Positions 56,101 to 62,989 of a stretch of 64,000 bases of DNA are shown piece by piece. A model generated the notes under the pieces. That model had not been told where the DNA came from. It saw only the letters and a list, made by a program, of their open reading frames with translations, and ran no database searches. The DNA is from Chryseobacterium gilvum (GTDB lineage: Bacteria; Bacteroidota; Bacteroidia; Flavobacteriales; Weeksellaceae): the NCBI RefSeq assembly GCF_025628965.1, contig NZ_JAOTEN010000005.1:111995-175994 (forward strand). Direction: 5' to 3'. Position 1 is the first letter of the stretch; each line of letters opens with the position of its first letter. The translations under genes were made by a program, and so were the position numbers.

Positions 56101-57427
56101 AAATACTGCAGAAGTAGTGGTTTCCCGTACGACAGAATTCAGATTGGTTGCAGATAACGGCGTGAGAACACCGTTGATGATTGCCAATGTACCTTACGGT
56201 TCTCAATTGGTTGTAAAATCAGGAGATAAAGTGAAGAAAGGAGATCTTATTGCAAAATGGGACCCTTACAACGCGGTAATTATCGCTGAAACAGCGGGTA
56301 AAGTAGAATACGAAGATATTATTCAGGGTATTTCATTCCAGCTGGAGATTGACGAGCAGACAGGATTTGAAGAGAAAGTAATCTCTGAATCCAGAAATAA
56401 GAAAGCCGTACCTACTTTGAAAGTGGTAGATTCTAAAGGTGTTGAACAAAAAGGATACAACTTACCGGTAGGAGCCCACTTAATGGTAAATGATGGTGAA
56501 AAAATTAAGGCTGGTAAAGTTTTAATCAAGATCCCGAGAAAATCTGCAAAAGCAGGAGATATCACCGGAGGTCTTCCGAGAGTTACCGAATTATTCGAAG
56601 CAAGAAACCCTTCCAACCCGGCGGTGGTTACAGAAATCGATGGGGTAGTTTCTTACGGAAAAATCAAAAGAGGTAACCGAGAATTGATCGTTGAGGCAAA
56701 AACCGGGGAAAGAAAAATTTATTTGGTTAAATTATCCAACCAGATTCTGGTACAGGAAAATGACTTCGTGAGAGCGGGTTCACCACTTTCTGACGGGTCT
56801 ATCACTCCGGACGATATCTTAAGAATCAAAGGCCCAACTGCGGTTCAGGAATATTTGGTAAATGAAATTCAGGAGGTATACCGTTTGCAAGGGGTAAAAA
56901 TTGACGATAAGCATTTCGAAATCATTGTAAGACAAATGATGACAAAAGTATCTATTGTTGATGGAGGTGATACTCAGTTCCTTGAAGGCGCTCTTGAGCA
57001 TAAATATGATTTCTTGGAAGAAAACAACAGAGTATTCGGTCTTAAAGTAGTAACAGAAGCTGGAGATTCTAAAGAATTCAAACCGGGTCAGATGATTACT
57101 GCAAGAGAATTGAGAGACGAAAATTCTAAGCTGAAACGTGAGGATCAGGCTTTGGTTGAAGTAAGAGAAGCACTTCCTGCAACAGCAACGCCTGTATTGC
57201 AAGGGATTACAAGAGCAGCTCTTCAGACCAAGTCATTCATGTCTGCAGCATCATTCCAGGAAACTACGAAAGTTCTTAACGAAGCGGCAGTTGCCGGTAA
57301 AGTTGACAGCCTGAACGGTCTTAAGGAAAATGTAATTGTAGGACACAGAATTCCTGCAGGTACAGGTCTTAAAGAATATCAAAGTGTTATCGTAGGTTCT
57401 AAGAAAGAATTCGAAGATATTAACTAA
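53162..57427 (+). CDS. rpoC: RNA polymerase beta' subunit
   Basis: A 1421-residue catalytic subunit. The zinc-binding N-terminus has [20 protein letters not shown], the catalytic Mg-binding motif is [12 protein letters not shown] (about residue 470), the bridge-helix/trigger-loop region has [15 protein letters not shown] [19 protein letters not shown] and [16 protein letters not shown], and the second zinc site includes [13 protein letters not shown]. It lies between rpoB and the DUF3467 gene. Confidence 0.98.
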   Translation: MSNKNKSSRFNKITIGLASPESILQDSRGEVLKPETINYRTHKPERDGLFCEKIFGPVKDYECACGKYKRIRYKGIVCDRCGVEVTEKKVRRERIGHIGLVVPIAHIWYFRSLPNKIGYLLGIPSKKLDMIIYYERYVVIQQGIAKKLDGSDFDDKEFLTEEEYLDIMETLPVENQYLDDADPNKFIAKMGAEAVEELLKRIDLDALSFDLRHKAHNEGSKQRRTEALKRLNVVEALRGANTRMINRPEWMIMRVLPVIPPELRPLVPLDGGRFATSDLNDLYRRVIIRNNRLKRLLEIKAPEVILRNEKRMLQESVDSLFDNTRKSSAVKSESNRPLKSLSDSLKGKQGRFRQNLLGKRVDYSARSVIVVGPNLQLHECGIPKDMAAELYKPFIIRKLIERGIVKTVKSAKRIIDRKEPVVYDILENVMKGHPVLLNRAPTLHRLGIQAFQPKMIEGKAIQLHPLVTTAFNADFDGDQMAVHLPLGPEAILEAQLLMLGSQNILNPANGSPITVPSQDMVLGLYFMTKELSSTDDMKVLGEGLAFYSPEEAEIAYAEGRVSLNAKVRCRVPVKENGELVIRLTETSVGRILFNQIVPKQSGYINELLTKKSLRNVIGKILADTDFPTTVKFLDAMKDLGYSNAFKGGLSFSLGDIVVPVEKKQMVASAIETVDEIRANYNMGLITDTERYNQVIDVWTNTNAGLTEMIMGRMKTDQGGFNSVYMMLDSGARGSKEQIRQLSGMRGLMAKPQKAGSTGAEIIENPILANFKEGLSILEYFISTHGARKGLADTALKTADAGYLTRRLVDVAQDVIITEADCGTLRGTEVTALKKNDEIVEKISERILGRVSLHNIYDPESDDLIADADQIIDEALAKRIEATGIEAVEVRSPLTCETKKGICAKCYGRNLATGKKIHMGEAVGVIAAQSIGEPGTQLTLRTFHQGGVSTNVSENPSIVARRDGIVELDEVRTITSEDENGNTAEVVVSRTTEFRLVADNGVRTPLMIANVPYGSQLVVKSGDKVKKGDLIAKWDPYNAVIIAETAGKVEYEDIIQGISFQLEIDEQTGFEEKVISESRNKKAVPTLKVVDSKGVEQKGYNLPVGAHLMVNDGEKIKAGKVLIKIPRKSAKAGDITGGLPRVTELFEARNPSNPAVVTEIDGVVSYGKIKRGNRELIVEAKTGERKIYLVKLSNQILVQENDFVRAGSPLSDGSITPDDILRIKGPTAVQEYLVNEIQEVYRLQGVKIDDKHFEIIVRQMMTKVSIVDGGDTQFLEGALEHKYDFLEENNRVFGLKVVTEAGDSKEFKPGQMITARELRDENSKLKREDQALVEVREALPATATPVLQGITRAALQTKSFMSAASFQETTKVLNEAAVAGKVDSLNGLKENVIVGHRIPAGTGLKEYQSVIVGSKKEFEDIN

Positions 57428-57514
57428 TATTTTATTTATAGATTACGGATATAAATTTTAAATGATTTATATTCGTGGTCTATAATTTAAATCTAAATAA
57501 TTTTAAATAAAAAC

Positions 57515-57823
57515 ATGGACAATCAAAATCAAAACAACGATCCAAACAACATCAACATCCAGCTAAACGAAATGGTAGCGTCTGGAGTATATTGTAACTT
57601 AGCTTTAGTAAACCATTCTCCATCTGAGTTTGTAGTGGATTTCATCCAGCTTATGCCGGGTGTACAGCAGGCGAATGTACGTTCAAGAGTTATTCTTGCA
57701 CCACTTCACGCAAAAAGAGTTTTATCTGCGCTTCAGCAAAACATTACCAATTACGAGCAGCAATTCGGAGAAATCAAAGAAGTTGAGCCGTTTGTATTAG
57801 GACAAAATAATGTTCAAGCTTAA
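57515..57823 (+). CDS. DUF3467-family protein
   Basis: A 102-residue protein found directly after rpoC in Bacteroidota. The core reads NLALVNHSPSEFVVDFIQLMPG and ARVI-like SRVILAPLHAKRVLSAL, typical of DUF3467. The N-terminal 20 residues are Asn/Gln-rich. The function is unknown; its fixed place beside RNA polymerase suggests a link to transcription or simply shared expression. Confidence 0.9.
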   Translation: MDNQNQNNDPNNINIQLNEMVASGVYCNLALVNHSPSEFVVDFIQLMPGVQQANVRSRVILAPLHAKRVLSALQQNITNYEQQFGEIKEVEPFVLGQNNVQA

Positions 57824-57844
57824 TATTTTTTTTAAGATATATAA

Positions 57845-57877
57845 AAAATACCTCAAGTAATTGGGGTATTTTTTTTG
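57845..57877 (+). terminator. Terminator of the rpoBC operon
   Basis: Stem AATACCTCAA / TTGGGGTATT with a GTAA loop and eight T. Confidence 0.85.
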
Positions 57878-57969
57878 TCGTAAAGTCTGGGAATAATCTG
57901 TACACGCAAATTATACCCTATTAAAATTAATTTTGATGAAAAAAATTCATAATAGAAGGTTCAATTTTA

Positions 57970-57977
57970 TATCTTTG
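57970..57977 (+). promoter_or_regulatory. -7 box of the second Crp/Fnr gene
   Basis: TATCTTTG matches TAnnTTTG and lies 17 bases before the ATG at 57995, so the transcript has almost no leader. Confidence 0.55.
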
Positions 57978-57994
57978 GATTTTAATCTGATGCA

Positions 57995-58651
57995 ATGAAT
58001 GCTTTGAATAAACAGCTTATCTTTAATAAATTCGGGTTTTTAGGAAATGATCTGATCAGTGAGATCGAAAAATTTGCATATACCGAAACCATAAAATCAA
58101 AAACTGAAATTCTCAGAGAAGGACAGAAAACGAAATATGTTTTATTTGTATTAAAAGGTTCGGTGAAAGTATATTCATTGAATGATGGAAGAGAGCTGAT
58201 CTATTATTATGTAAGGCCAAATGAAAGCTGTCTTATGACATTTTCAACTATTTTTAATGACTATATCAGCAAGGTTTATGTCGTTGCAGAAGAAGATTCT
58301 GATGTTTTACAGATCCCGGTTTCTGTAATGCACAATTGGCTGATTCGTTTTCCAGGTATCAACAGGATTTTCTACCAGGAATACGACAACAGGTTTTCCG
58401 AACTCATGAACATGGTAAATGAAGCTGTGTTTCACCGTCTGGATAAAAGAATCCTGAATTATATCAAACATCAGATCAATGTAACAGGAAATCATCCCAT
58501 CAAAATTACCCACCGCGAAATTGCCACGCATTTAGGAACATCACGGGAAGTGGTAAGCCGCGTCCTGAAAAAAATAGAAAACGAAGGCGAAATTTCCCAA
58601 AACAGAGAGGGTATTAAAATCCTGGTTAGCAATAATGTTAGTCATGTCTAA
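57995..58651 (+). CDS. Crp/Fnr-family transcriptional regulator of the envelope redox operon
   Basis: A 218-residue regulator. The sensor beta roll includes IKSKTEILREGQKTKYVLFVL and GSVKVYSLNDGRELIYYYVRP; no N-terminal Fe-S cysteine cluster is seen. The dimerisation helix (about 120-145) leads to a Crp-type winged helix with the recognition helix in HREIATHLGTSREVVSRVL. It differs from the smaller regulator at 26.8 kb. The gene is 124 bases upstream of a five-gene operon whose promoter contains a perfect CRP/FNR-type palindrome, so direct control of that operon is the natural inference. The ligand is unknown. Confidence 0.88.
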   Translation: MNALNKQLIFNKFGFLGNDLISEIEKFAYTETIKSKTEILREGQKTKYVLFVLKGSVKVYSLNDGRELIYYYVRPNESCLMTFSTIFNDYISKVYVVAEEDSDVLQIPVSVMHNWLIRFPGINRIFYQEYDNRFSELMNMVNEAVFHRLDKRILNYIKHQINVTGNHPIKITHREIATHLGTSREVVSRVLKKIENEGEISQNREGIKILVSNNVSHV

Positions 58652-58703
58652 TTTATAATGTTTTAATGCTTTTAGAATTTTAATTGATAAAAACAATTTG
58701 TCT

Positions 58704-58719
58704 GGTGACTTTTGTCACC
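58704..58719 (+). promoter_or_regulatory. CRP/FNR-type operator palindrome
   Basis: GGTGACTTTTGTCACC is a perfect 16-base palindrome with the TGA-N6-TCA spacing of CRP/FNR sites. Its centre lies about 42 bases upstream of the expected transcription start of the next gene, the position used by class II activators. Confidence 0.7.
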
Positions 58720-58741
58720 CATTTTTAAAAGGATAACTCTA

Positions 58742-58749
58742 TAAGTTTG
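58742..58749 (+). promoter_or_regulatory. -7 box of the barrel-cytochrome-YceI operon
   Basis: TAAGTTTG matches TAnnTTTG, 26 bases before the ATG at 58775. No TTG lies at the proper -33 spacing; the CRP/FNR-type palindrome is just upstream, as expected for an activator-dependent promoter. Confidence 0.6.
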
Positions 58750-58774
58750 TTGTATTATTTTTAACTAAAATTAT

Positions 58775-59617
58775 ATGGCAAAAACTCTCTTATTTTTGTC
58801 GGTATTTTTCTCAATTTTTGCCTATTCACAGGAAGATTTGCTGAAGGATATTGACACCGTTTCTACAACAGCATCAAGTTCTCCACCCGCTTTTAAAGCA
58901 TTACAGATCGTTACAGGCCAATCTACCAAACTCACGGCAAAAAAAGAGTGGTACATTGTGATTGCACATCGATTTGGTGATGTAAGTGAAGGGTTTAAAA
59001 ATTTTTTCGGACTTGATGACGCTTCTACAAAATTAGGAGTGATTTATGGGGTTACCGATGGCTTATCGTTAAGTTTGTCAAGAGAAACCAACATGAAAAC
59101 CTTTGAATTCGGAGCAAAGTATAAACTTTTAAAACAAAATGAAAATTTTCCCTTAGACATTGTGGGTTACAATGTGATGGCTTTAAACACAGATCTTGAT
59201 AAAGATAATTATCCGAACCTTCAGTTTGGTGACCGGCTTTCTTATCTCACACAGGCATTGATCTCCAGAAGATTCAATGATCAGTTTTCTTTACAGCTGT
59301 CTCCATCTTATGTTCATAAAAACCTTTATGAGCCTATGATTGAAGACAAAAACCAATTTTTGGCAGGATTGGGCGGACGGTACAAAATTTCAAAAAGAAT
59401 CTCGATCAATGCCGAGTATTTTGTGAATTTTGACAATCACAGTTTCTATAAAAACCCTCTGTCAGTAGGCATGGATATAGAAACGGGAGGGCATGTTTTC
59501 CAGCTTTTATTCAGCAACTCACAGCTGAATTCTGATATTGGGTATCTTACCAATGCAGCCGGGAAGTGGGAGAAAGGACAGATTTTCTTTGGGTTTAATC
59601 TTTACAGAGTATTTTAA
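58775..59617 (+). CDS. DUF5777-type outer-membrane beta-barrel protein
   Basis: A 280-residue exported protein. A signal peptide (TLLFLSVFFSIFAYSQ) is followed by a stretch of linker, then amphipathic beta strands (EWYIVIAHRFGDVSEGF, KLGVIYGVTDGLSLSLSR, FEFGAKYKLL, SLQLSPSYVH) and a terminal aromatic FFGFNLYRVF, the C-terminal signature of outer-membrane barrels. The family matches DUF5777. It is the first gene of a packed operon, with the next ATG two bases after its stop. Partner genes suggest a role in an envelope redox process. Confidence 0.78.
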   Translation: MAKTLLFLSVFFSIFAYSQEDLLKDIDTVSTTASSSPPAFKALQIVTGQSTKLTAKKEWYIVIAHRFGDVSEGFKNFFGLDDASTKLGVIYGVTDGLSLSLSRETNMKTFEFGAKYKLLKQNENFPLDIVGYNVMALNTDLDKDNYPNLQFGDRLSYLTQALISRRFNDQFSLQLSPSYVHKNLYEPMIEDKNQFLAGLGGRYKISKRISINAEYFVNFDNHSFYKNPLSVGMDIETGGHVFQLLFSNSQLNSDIGYLTNAAGKWEKGQIFFGFNLYRVF

Positions 59618-59618
59618 G

Positions 59619-59966
59619 ATGAAAAAATTAATCTATACATTAATCCCGGTTCTATTTCTTACCTCTTGCGAAAGCAGGACGTATGAGGAAATTTCAGACA
59701 ATACCCCCATTCCGGATGAGGTGACGTACGCCAAAGATATCAGACCGATCGTTGATGCCAACTGTATGCCTTGTCATGCTGTAGGCGGTTCCGGAGCATT
59801 TCCGCTGACAGATTACACACAGGTAAAAAATAATATTGATAATATTCTCAACAGGCTGCAGCGTCCTAATGGTGACCCGCAGAAAATGCCGCAGGGAAGT
59901 TCATTATCACCATCGCAGATCAATATTTTCATTAAATGGAAAGCCGATGGGCTCACAGAAAACTAA
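59619..59966 (+). CDS. Single-haem cytochrome c-like lipoprotein
   Basis: A 115-residue lipoprotein. Signal peptide with lipobox FLTSC, then about 25 residues and the haem-binding motif CMPCH in VDANCMPCHAVGGSGAFPL. A methionine in DPQKMPQGSSLSPSQ, a short distance before the end, is the likely sixth ligand, as in the planctomycete-type/peroxidase-like cytochromes. The ATG at 59619 is chosen; the open frame starts further up inside the barrel gene. It is probably an outer-membrane or periplasmic electron carrier. The gap to the barrel gene is one base, and to yceI-like 12 bases. Confidence 0.8.
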   Translation: MKKLIYTLIPVLFLTSCESRTYEEISDNTPIPDEVTYAKDIRPIVDANCMPCHAVGGSGAFPLTDYTQVKNNIDNILNRLQRPNGDPQKMPQGSSLSPSQINIFIKWKADGLTEN

Positions 59967-59978
59967 AAAATTGCAAAA

Positions 59979-60524
59979 ATGAAAAATGTAGTCGTAATAC
60001 TAGCTTTAACGCTATGCGGAAGTCTGACTTTTGCCCAGAAATACAGTTCAAAAACAGGAAAAGTGACCATTGAGGCATCTGTACCTTTATTTGAAGATGT
60101 ATTTGCCCAGGATGATAATAATACAGTGATCCTTAATGCAGATACCGGCGAAATGGCTTCTGTATCCATGGTAAAAAATTTCCATTTTAAGGTAAAACTG
60201 ATGGAAGAGCATTTTAACGAAAGCTATGCTGAAACCGCAAAATACCCGAAAGCAACTTTTAAAGGAAAGATCGTAAACTTTGATAAAACCAAGCTTACCG
60301 CCAATCCTCAGAAATATACCGTTCAGGGAGTTTTAAACTTTCACGGGGTCGATCGAAATGTTTCTTCAACGGCAACCGTTTTTGCCAAAGACGGCAAAAT
60401 AGTGATGAAAGGAAATTTCGTTGCCAAATCTGCGGATTTTAAAGTAACGATCCCAAAAATGGTCATGAAAAAAGTGGCTGAAAACGTCAATGTAGAATAC
60501 AATTATACGCTTGTAAAACAATGA
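59979..60524 (+). CDS. YceI-family periplasmic protein
   Basis: A 181-residue exported protein with a signal peptide (NVVVILALTLCGSLTFAQ) and the YceI lipocalin-like pattern: KVTIEASVPLFEDVFA, FHFKVKLMEEHFNE, YPKATFKGKI, QGVLNFHGVDRNVSS. YceI proteins bind isoprenoid or lipid ligands in the periplasm. It sits between the cytochrome and the ankyrin gene and overlaps the latter by four bases, so the three are co-translated. Confidence 0.88.
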   Translation: MKNVVVILALTLCGSLTFAQKYSSKTGKVTIEASVPLFEDVFAQDDNNTVILNADTGEMASVSMVKNFHFKVKLMEEHFNESYAETAKYPKATFKGKIVNFDKTKLTANPQKYTVQGVLNFHGVDRNVSSTATVFAKDGKIVMKGNFVAKSADFKVTIPKMVMKKVAENVNVEYNYTLVKQ

Positions 60525-61048
60525 AAAAAATTATTTTTATAGGACTGCTTTTTCTGAGCTTTTCTTTAATTACCGCTCAGGAAAAGATGAAAACGGTCTT
60601 TGATGTCGCCAGAAGCGGCACGGTAGAAGAGCTAAAAAACATGATGAAAAAAAATCCGGATGTCATTAATCAGACCAATGAAGGGGGCTTTTCGCCGCTT
60701 ATTCTTGCCTGCTACAGGGGGAATACAGAGGTCGCCAAATTTCTGATGGATCATGTGAAAGATGTGAATTACAAAAGCCAGGAAGGAACTGCATTGGCAG
60801 GACTTGCCGTGAAATATAACAAAGATCTTACGACTTATTTACTGGAAAAAAATGCTGATCCGAATATTGCAGATGCTACAGGATCTACTCCCTTATTCTG
60901 GGCCGTGAAATTTGGAAATAAAGAGCTTATCGAATTATTATTAAAGCACAAAGCTGATAAATCCATTAAAGATTCTCAGGGAATGACGCCTTTTGAATAT
61001 GCACTACAAACGAATAACAAAGAAATTATCAATCTATTAAAAAATTAA
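60521..61048 (+). CDS. Exported ankyrin-repeat protein
   Basis: A 175-residue protein with a signal peptide (FIGLLFLSFSLITAQ), so it acts outside the cytoplasm. At least four ankyrin repeats follow, for example GGFSPLILACYRGNTEVAKF, GTALAGLAVKYN, GSTPLFWAVKFGNKELIEL and GMTPFEYALQTNNKEIINL. Periplasmic ankyrin proteins such as AnkB of Pseudomonas support catalase activity and peroxide resistance; no catalase is present here. It overlaps the YceI gene by four bases (ATGA). Confidence 0.88.
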   Translation: MKKIIFIGLLFLSFSLITAQEKMKTVFDVARSGTVEELKNMMKKNPDVINQTNEGGFSPLILACYRGNTEVAKFLMDHVKDVNYKSQEGTALAGLAVKYNKDLTTYLLEKNADPNIADATGSTPLFWAVKFGNKELIELLLKHKADKSIKDSQGMTPFEYALQTNNKEIINLLKN

Positions 61049-61050
61049 AT

Positions 61051-61818
61051 ATGAAAAAACTATTACTCATTTCAAGCTTAGCTTTGGCTACCACTGTCGG
61101 AGCACAATACAGTTCAGGCGGATTATTTCCGGTAGGAACTACAGGAGTTTCTGTAAAAATAGAAACAACACCCTCTATTGTGAGAATAACACTTTCTGGT
61201 CCCAGCAATTCCTTTTTAGGTCTTGGAGCCGGAAGCAGCGGTATGGCAAGTGGAGCAGACGGATTTATATACAATTCAGCGACAACGACAGATTATACCT
61301 TTAATGGTATCGGCGTTACGCCTTCTGCGGATGCAATACAGGATTGGACGATTACTGCAAATGCAGTTGTTGGAAGTACAAGAACAATTGTAGCGACAAG
61401 AAGCCTTTCCGGAAGTGCAGGTGATACTCCGATTCCTAATGCAGCAGGAAATTTAGAAATTTTCTGTGCGAGAGGAAATTCAACCATGAATCTTTCTTAT
61501 CATGGTGCTTCCAACAGAGGATATGCAACTCTTCCGATGAGTTTTGACAGTGCATTGGCGACTAGTGAAACCAATATACCTGATGTAGCCAAAAAGTATA
61601 CTATGCTGTATCCCAATCCAGCAAAAGAAACCGTGAATTTCAAAAATGCAGATAAAATAAAATCGGTAGATATTTACGAATCTTCAGGCAGAAAAGTAAA
61701 ATCGGTAGCTTTAAAAGGTGAAAACATCAGTGTTTCTGATCTGAAATCCGGAACCTATTATTTTGAGATTACGCAAAAAGACGGAACTTTATCTTTTGAA
61801 AAACTGATTAAAGAATAA
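61051..61818 (+). CDS. T9SS type A cargo protein of unknown function
   Basis: A 255-residue exported protein. Signal peptide (LLLISSLALATTVGAQ), then a beta-rich domain of about 160 residues (GVSVKIETTPSIVRITLSG, YTFNGIGVTPSAD) that I cannot assign. The last 75 residues (YTMLYPNPAKETVNF to SFEKLIKE) are a T9SS type A signal. It starts two bases after the ankyrin gene and is the last member of the operon. It is the only member expected on the cell surface rather than in the periplasm. Confidence 0.8.
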   Translation: MKKLLLISSLALATTVGAQYSSGGLFPVGTTGVSVKIETTPSIVRITLSGPSNSFLGLGAGSSGMASGADGFIYNSATTTDYTFNGIGVTPSADAIQDWTITANAVVGSTRTIVATRSLSGSAGDTPIPNAAGNLEIFCARGNSTMNLSYHGASNRGYATLPMSFDSALATSETNIPDVAKKYTMLYPNPAKETVNFKNADKIKSVDIYESSGRKVKSVALKGENISVSDLKSGTYYFEITQKDGTLSFEKLIKE

Positions 61819-61821
61819 ATA

Positions 61822-61848
61822 GAAGCCACTGAAAAGTGGCTTTATTTA
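61822..61848 (+). terminator. Terminator of the barrel-cytochrome-YceI operon
   Basis: Stem AAGCCACT / AGTGGCTT with a GAAA loop and a T-rich tract. Confidence 0.75.
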
Positions 61849-62117
61849 TGAAAGTATAATTCCTAAAGAGATTATAGAAGATAATAAACGCTCGAACAAA
61901 TGGAACCTATGTAATAGTTCTATGAGGAAGATAAAGCACCGTCTTTAAAATTATTGAAATACTCACCACTAAAAATTTAAGGACTTTTATAAAAATGTGA
62001 TTGCTTTATCAACTCAAAGTCACAAACTTTGCGCAGCGGGTAATGAAGCCAATATTAGCAAATATATTTAACTACTTTCACCACTTAAATTTTACTTTTC
62101 CCATTCAGGCATATTAC
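61849..62117. other. Intergenic stretch, no gene recognised
   Basis: This AT-rich stretch lies between two converging gene groups. The 60-codon frame that crosses it lacks family features and runs into the lipoprotein gene on the other strand. I see no RNA gene or repeat. Confidence 0.5.
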
Positions 62118-62525
62118 CTAAATTTGAACATTAAATATCCTGTTATAACCTACTGGTTTATAAAAGAACAATTTTACACTTAATGGTTCTACTGTAGAAT
62201 TAGATTTTATAAATAGATATTCTACACATTTTTTAGATTCTCCCAATTCATTTGTATTGACTATTTTAGTTTCTTTAGATTCTATATTGCTTTTAATTTT
62301 ATTATAATTTCTATTGAGATAATGTAGTTGATTTAACATTGCAAGTCTATATTCTTCACTGCCGTCTACTAATTTTAAATAATTTTCTTCATCATCATTT
62401 TGAACTGTAATCCAAAAGTTTTGAACTGTTGCTTTGATTTGTTCTTCATCTTTTTGTTTCTGATTTACACAACAGCTTATACTTAATAAAATTAAAACTA
62501 TTGAGATACATTTAATGGCTTTCAT
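62118..62525 (-). CDS. Small lipoprotein, candidate immunity paralogue 2
   Basis: A 135-residue lipoprotein of no recognised family. The N-terminus (MKAIKCISIVLILLSISC) is a lipoprotein signal with lipobox SISC followed by CVNQKQKDEEQIK. A helical region (VQNFWITVQNDDEENYLKL) and a C-terminal strand pair (CVEYLFIKSN, VKLFFYKPVGYNRIF) follow. It is a paralogue of the gene eight bases upstream, with the first 31 residues nearly the same. Lying directly after the RHS gene group, it may protect against the RHS toxin; this is inference from position. Confidence 0.7.
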   Translation of the reverse strand: MKAIKCISIVLILLSISCCVNQKQKDEEQIKATVQNFWITVQNDDEENYLKLVDGSEEYRLAMLNQLHYLNRNYNKIKSNIESKETKIVNTNELGESKKCVEYLFIKSNSTVEPLSVKLFFYKPVGYNRIFNVQI

Positions 62526-62989
62526 TAGTACAATTATTCTTTATCCCAACCAATATGGTTTTCTAAAATTACTGGATCATATATCTTATTAAGTCCTATA
62601 GGTTTATAAAACATTAACGTTATTTTTAATGGTTTTTTTAAATTATTAGAATCATTTTTCTTTTTAAATATATATTGAACATATTTCATTTTCGTATCTG
62701 GAGAAAGTCCTATGGTATCTTTTATTTTAATATTTTCTTGTAATACTTTGTCAAGATTTAGAATCTTATAATGATCATGTAAAAAGCCTAGATCTCCCAT
62801 TGTAACTCCAGGAAAATTTTTTGCTTCAAAAATTAAATTATTATATAATTGTAAATCATTTGTTTTAATAGCTTTCCAATATTCTCTTACTGTATTCTTG
62901 ATTTGTTCTTCATCTTTTTGTTTCTGATTTACACAACAGCTTATATTTAATAAAATTAAAATTATTGAGATGCATTTAATTATTTTCAT
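62436..62989 (-). repeat. Near-identical 90-base 5' ends of the two lipoprotein genes
   Basis: The first 90 coding bases of each gene (62436-62525 and 62900-62989) differ at about six positions. The rest of the genes differs strongly, so the duplication has been kept or homogenised at the signal-peptide end. Confidence 0.85.
62534..62989 (-). CDS. Small lipoprotein, candidate immunity paralogue 1
   Basis: A 151-residue lipoprotein. The signal peptide (MKIIKCISIILILLNISC) has the same lipobox and following CVNQKQKDEEQIK as its paralogue. The mature part has VREYWKAIKTNDLQLYNNL and ends in a strand pair KYVQYIFKKKN and LKITLMFYKPIGLNKIYDP like the paralogue. It overlaps the RHS stop codon by four bases, so it is translated with the RHS protein, the usual place of a toxin's immunity gene. 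I do not recognise the family. Confidence 0.72.
   Translation of the reverse strand: MKIIKCISIILILLNISCCVNQKQKDEEQIKNTVREYWKAIKTNDLQLYNNLIFEAKNFPGVTMGDLGFLHDHYKILNLDKVLQENIKIKDTIGLSPDTKMKYVQYIFKKKNDSNNLKKPLKITLMFYKPIGLNKIYDPVILENHIGWDKE

Noticed and set aside
62001..62183. 60-codon plus-strand frame before the lipoprotein genes
   Set aside because: No start context, no family features, and it runs into the lipoprotein gene on the other strand.
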